Positions 24,095 through 27,046 of a stretch of 27,046 nt of DNA are shown here, piece by piece. The notes beneath the pieces were generated by a model, which was not told the DNA's origin, searched no databases, and saw nothing but the letters and a program-made list of their open reading frames with translations. The DNA lies in assembly GCA_964512145.1 (NCBI GenBank), contig CAZEIM010000037.1:1-27046 (forward strand). Reading direction: 5' to 3'. Every line of letters starts with the position of its first letter. Within the stretch, counting starts at the first letter, position 1. Made by a program: the position numbers and the translations under genes. Source of the DNA: CAYOHR01 sp964512145. GTDB taxonomy: Bacteria > Bacteroidota > Bacteroidia > Flavobacteriales_G > JALEGO01.

Positions 24095-25558
24095 ATGTTC
24101 CAATTACAAAAAAGCACCCAAAAAAATAAATCGGAAAATCAGATTTTTATATTTAATGATATTAACAAAGTTAATCATACCCTAACAAAACAAGAATTAA
24201 GCTATGTTCAAAAAGAATTAGATAAAAAACATACTTGGGTTGAAGTTAATAAATATGAATACTCTTTAATATTTGTTCAATGCTCTAATCAAAAAAAGCA
24301 AGCAGAGTATTTGTATTATGAATTATGCCGTAAGAGTGGTAAACAAGTATGTGATTTTTTAAATAAGCGAAAAATAAAGGAAGTTTACATTAAAACCCAA
24401 AATAGTTTAGAGCATGAAACGATGTTGTTTATGGAAGGCCTACTCTTAACTAATTATCAGTTTTTAAAGTATTTTTCTAAGAGCTCCGATAAAAAAAATA
24501 CATTGCACAGTATTTCCGTTGAAAGTAAAAACATCACCAATAAGCAATTGGATGAATTAAAGTACACCACACAAGCTGTATATATTGCTCGTAACTTAGT
24601 GAACGAACCGGTAATACATTTAACGGCACAACAATTATCTAAAGAAATAGAAATACTGGGTAAAGAATCAGGCTTTTCAGTAGAGGTATTTAACAAGAAA
24701 AAAATTGAAAGTCTAAAAATGGGAGGACTACTTTCTGTAAATATGGGAAGTGTGGAGCCACCAACATTTTCAATTTTAGAATGGAAACCGGCTAAAGCAA
24801 AAAATAAAAAGCCTTTAGTATTGGTTGGAAAAGGAGTGGTGTATGATACCGGTGGGCTTAGTTTAAAGCCAACTAAAGGTTCTATGGATGAGATGAAGTG
24901 TGATATGGCTGGAGCTGCAAGTGTTGCGGCAGTGATGTATGCAATCGCAAAGAATAAATTACCCGTGCATGTAATAGGTTTAATTCCGGCTACTGATAAT
25001 AGACCTGGAGGAAATGCATATACTCCCGGAGATGTTATTACCATGTATAATGGAAAAACGGTAGAGGTTTTAAATACAGATGCTGAGGGAAGATTGATAT
25101 TGGCAGATGCCTTAGCTTACGGACAAAAATATAAACCCGAACTGGTTATTGATTATGCAACATTAACAGGTGCTGCACAAATGGCTGTTGGAAGTGTTGC
25201 AGCGGTATGTATGGGAGTAGATGCCGATGAAGATATTAAAAACCTTGAAAAATCAGGTGAACAAGTGTATGAAAGATTGGTGAATTTTCCAATGTGGGAT
25301 GAGTATGGTGAAATGATTAAATCGGATATTGCCGATATAAAAAATGTAGGTGGACCCTATGCTGGAGCAATTACTGCCGGTAAATTTTTAGAAGTTTTTA
25401 TGAAAGACAAAAACGATAAACAGGTATGCCCTTGGATACATATAGATATTGCTGGACCTGCATTTTTAAGTTCTTCTGATGCGTATAAGCCTAAGGGAGG
25501 CACGGGCTATGGAGTTCGTTTAACATATGAATTTATAAAGAAAAAATATGGCTTATGA
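24095..25558 (+). CDS. pepA: Leucyl aminopeptidase, M17 family
   Basis: 487 residues. M17 enzymes are cytosolic, hexameric, two-metal aminopeptidases that remove N-terminal residues from peptides. The N-terminal domain (about 1-155) is Lys/Asn-rich and poorly conserved, as usual. The catalytic domain (about 160-487) keeps the full metal and active-site set: Lys246 and Asp251 in GKGVVYDTGG, Lys258, Asp270 in KCDMAGA, and Asp329, Glu331 and Arg333 in the family signature NTDAEGRLILADAL. The GTGYGVRLTYEF end (469-480) is also typical. No signal peptide, so intracellular. The last four bases, ATGA, overlap the pdxA start codon, so translation of the two is probably coupled. Some PepA proteins also bind DNA in Xer recombination, but this is known only in enterobacteria and nothing here shows it. 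Confidence 0.94.
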   Translation: MFQLQKSTQKNKSENQIFIFNDINKVNHTLTKQELSYVQKELDKKHTWVEVNKYEYSLIFVQCSNQKKQAEYLYYELCRKSGKQVCDFLNKRKIKEVYIKTQNSLEHETMLFMEGLLLTNYQFLKYFSKSSDKKNTLHSISVESKNITNKQLDELKYTTQAVYIARNLVNEPVIHLTAQQLSKEIEILGKESGFSVEVFNKKKIESLKMGGLLSVNMGSVEPPTFSILEWKPAKAKNKKPLVLVGKGVVYDTGGLSLKPTKGSMDEMKCDMAGAASVAAVMYAIAKNKLPVHVIGLIPATDNRPGGNAYTPGDVITMYNGKTVEVLNTDAEGRLILADALAYGQKYKPELVIDYATLTGAAQMAVGSVAAVCMGVDADEDIKNLEKSGEQVYERLVNFPMWDEYGEMIKSDIADIKNVGGPYAGAITAGKFLEVFMKDKNDKQVCPWIHIDIAGPAFLSSSDAYKPKGGTGYGVRLTYEFIKKKYGL

Positions 25559-26619
25559 GTGCTAAAAATTTAATGCGAGTTGGTATTACTTGTGGAGATT
25601 TAAATGGTATTGGGCTAGAAGTTGTGTTAAAAAGTTTGTCGGATAAACGTTTATTCGAAAATTCTTTTGTTCCCATATTATATGGTTCGGCAAAAACGGT
25701 AGGATTTCATAAAAAAGCTTTTGGTTTGCAAGATTTACATTTTAATATTATTAAATCTTTCGATCAATTGCAGGATAATATTCCTAATTTAATTAACTGT
25801 TGGGAAGATGAGGTTAAAATTACTTTTGGTCAAGCGGATAATACAATTGGAAAATATGCTTTTTTATCCCTTAAAAAAGCTGTAGAAGATTTGGCGGCTA
25901 ATAAAATTGATGTATTGGTTACAGCACCCATTAATAAACATACTATACAATCTCAAGATTTTAATTTTCCAGGACATACAGAGTATTTAGCTCATTATGC
26001 TAATGAAGAAAACTATTTAATGTTAATGGTAAGTGAAACCCTTCGAATTGCTACAGCTACGACTCACATCCCTTTAAAAGAAGTGGCGACTAAACTATCT
26101 CAGGAAAAGATTTATTTAGGAATAGATTTATTGAATAAGACCTTAATGCAAGATTTTGCGGTTGCAAAACCTAAAATTGCTGTATTAGGATTAAATCCAC
26201 ACGCAGGAGACAAAGGATTAATAGGTAAAGAAGATCAGGAAATAATTATTCCGGCTATACAAAGAGCTAAAAACCAAGGCATTTTAGCTATGGGGCCATA
26301 TGGAGCAGATGGTTTTTTTGGTTCGGGATTATACAAGAATTTTGATGCAGTACTTAGTATGTATCATGATCAGGGATTAATTCCTTTTAAAACATTAAGT
26401 TTTGATATGGGAGTTAATTACACGGCAGGGCTTCCTATCGTAAGAACTTCGCCTGCACATGGTGTGGCTTATGAAATAGCCGGACAAAATATGGCAAATG
26501 AAAATTCGTTCAGACAAGCGGTGTATTTAGCATGTGATGTATACAAAACTAGAAAGTTTCATAAAAATATTACAGCTAATCCATTAAAATCATCTATCAT
26601 GGATGCTGAGGAAATATGA
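25555..26619 (+). CDS. pdxA: 4-hydroxythreonine-4-phosphate dehydrogenase
   Basis: 354 residues. PdxA oxidises 4-phosphohydroxy-L-threonine with NAD; the product feeds the DXP-dependent synthesis of pyridoxal 5'-phosphate. Family blocks are GDLNGIGLEV (14-23), TAPINKHTI (123-131), FPGHTEYLA (138-146), GLNPHAGDKGLIG (212-224), GPYGADGFF (247-255) and YHDQGLIPFK (270-279). The three divalent metal ligands are His171, His216 and His271; by my count each is five higher than in the E. coli enzyme. The ATG overlaps the pepA stop by four bases. The SUI1-like gene follows after 12 bases. pdxJ, the usual pathway partner, is not in the window. Confidence 0.95.
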   Translation: MSAKNLMRVGITCGDLNGIGLEVVLKSLSDKRLFENSFVPILYGSAKTVGFHKKAFGLQDLHFNIIKSFDQLQDNIPNLINCWEDEVKITFGQADNTIGKYAFLSLKKAVEDLAANKIDVLVTAPINKHTIQSQDFNFPGHTEYLAHYANEENYLMLMVSETLRIATATTHIPLKEVATKLSQEKIYLGIDLLNKTLMQDFAVAKPKIAVLGLNPHAGDKGLIGKEDQEIIIPAIQRAKNQGILAMGPYGADGFFGSGLYKNFDAVLSMYHDQGLIPFKTLSFDMGVNYTAGLPIVRTSPAHGVAYEIAGQNMANENSFRQAVYLACDVYKTRKFHKNITANPLKSSIMDAEEI

Positions 26620-26631
26620 TAATTTCACATT

Positions 26632-26949
26632 ATGGGTATTATTTTTTCAACCAATAAAAATTTTTCTTTTCAAGAAGAAGACGATAATGAACATACTCCG
26701 GATCCATCCAATCAAGTACTAAACGTAACGATTGAAAAAAAGGGTAGGGGAGGTAAAACAGTGGTAATTGTTTCCGGGTTTATTGGAAAGCAAGAAGATT
26801 TAAAGGAGCTATCTAAATATCTTAAAACCCAATGTGGAGTAGGTGGAGCTGAAAAAAATGGGGAAATAATTATTCAAGGCGATGTTCGCGAAAAAGTAAT
26901 GCAATTACTCCAAAAAAAAGGATATAAAACAAAACGGGTTGGGGCGTGA
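26632..26949 (+). CDS. SUI1/eIF1-like translation factor (YciH family)
   Basis: 105 residues. The C-terminal domain (about 28-103) matches the SUI1 fold shared by eukaryotic eIF1 and bacterial YciH: a basic loop EKKGRGGKTVV (35-45), then the signature CGVGGAEKNGEIIIQGD (68-84) and a final basic helix. The first 27 residues are an acidic, probably flexible tail. eIF1 checks start-codon selection; YciH has been linked to initiation fidelity in E. coli, but the role in Bacteroidota is not settled, and the lack of Shine-Dalgarno use in this phylum makes it of interest. It lies 12 bases after pdxA and is probably the last gene of the pepA-pdxA transcript. Confidence 0.9.
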   Translation: MGIIFSTNKNFSFQEEDDNEHTPDPSNQVLNVTIEKKGRGGKTVVIVSGFIGKQEDLKELSKYLKTQCGVGGAEKNGEIIIQGDVREKVMQLLQKKGYKTKRVGA

Positions 26950-27003
26950 AATTTACTTTATTACAATAATTTTTTAAAAAAAATCGTTATTATAAATAAA
27001 ATT

Positions 27004-27046
27004 ATGAACGCTAAAATCATTTTTATTGTATTAATTACGATGGTTA
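27004..27046 (+). CDS. Start of a secreted or membrane protein (cut by window edge)
   Basis: An ATG at 27004 opens a frame of 14 codons to the window end. It begins with Asn-Ala-Lys and a hydrophobic run (IIFIVLITMV), as expected for a signal peptide or a first membrane helix. The 54 bases before it are very AT-rich and hold no clear promoter or ribosome binding site. Too little is visible to name it. Confidence 0.5.
   Translation, partial: MNAKIIFIVLITMV

Noticed and set aside
24457..25044. 195-residue open frame on the minus strand inside pepA
   Set aside because: It is antisense to the conserved catalytic core of pepA, shows no recognisable family, and is a shadow of the strongly constrained plus-strand gene.
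26950..27003. A/T-only inverted stretch as a terminator after the SUI1 gene
   Set aside because: The TTTTTTAAAAAA self-complementarity has no G-C pairs or stable loop, so it cannot be told from background AT richness.

Overview
The window reads as chromosomal DNA from an uncultured-type or environmental member of the Bacteroidota. It is AT-rich, start codons lack clear Shine-Dalgarno sequences, and several intergenic regions carry the phylum's TAnnTTTG -7 promoter motif. There are at least four secreted proteins: one ends in a type A and three in a type B (gliding-associated, CHU_C) sorting domain of the type IX secretion system (T9SS). The MqnC gene suggests menaquinone is made by the futalosine route. 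I cannot name a genus.

Layout. At 1-1108 (minus) lie a LamG-domain T9SS client and the first 31 codons of another secreted protein. At 1245-5024 (plus) is a compact run: yidC, xerD and a FAD-dependent oxidoreductase resembling the oxidase half of MnmC. At 5113-14972 (plus) are two giant secreted proteins of 1474 and 1783 residues. The first has a seven-repeat propeller-like head, Ig-like domains and four SprB repeats. The second has about fourteen SprB repeats. Both end in type B sorting domains. tatA (minus) follows, its stop codon interlocked with that of the second giant gene. At 15287-17600 are a membrane histidine kinase and an OmpR-type regulator whose reading frames overlap by 8 bases. 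A hairpin terminator and a minus-strand tRNA-Arg(UCU) come next, then at 17833-19398 a receiver-PP2C phosphatase. At 19568-23998 (minus) three close-packed genes read mqnC, a fibronectin-type T9SS client, ribE. At 24095-26949 (plus) are pepA, pdxA and a SUI1/eIF1-like gene, and a new secreted or membrane protein begins at the right edge.

How it fits together. The housekeeping genes cover membrane protein insertion (YidC), Tat export (TatA), chromosome dimer resolution (XerD), cofactor synthesis (MqnC for menaquinone, RibE for riboflavin, PdxA for vitamin B6), peptide turnover (PepA) and translation (SUI1-like, tRNA-Arg). Interspersed are large cell-surface or secreted adhesin-like proteins that would be exported by Sec and then by T9SS components not encoded here. 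Two signalling units, the kinase-regulator pair and the receiver-phosphatase, sit next to each other.

I see no prophage, CRISPR array, insertion sequence, defence island or biosynthetic cluster. The most notable observations are the SprB repeat relationship between the two giant proteins, the standalone MnmC-oxidase-like gene, type B clients without a visible PorP/SprF partner, and the interlocked stop codons of the second giant gene and tatA.
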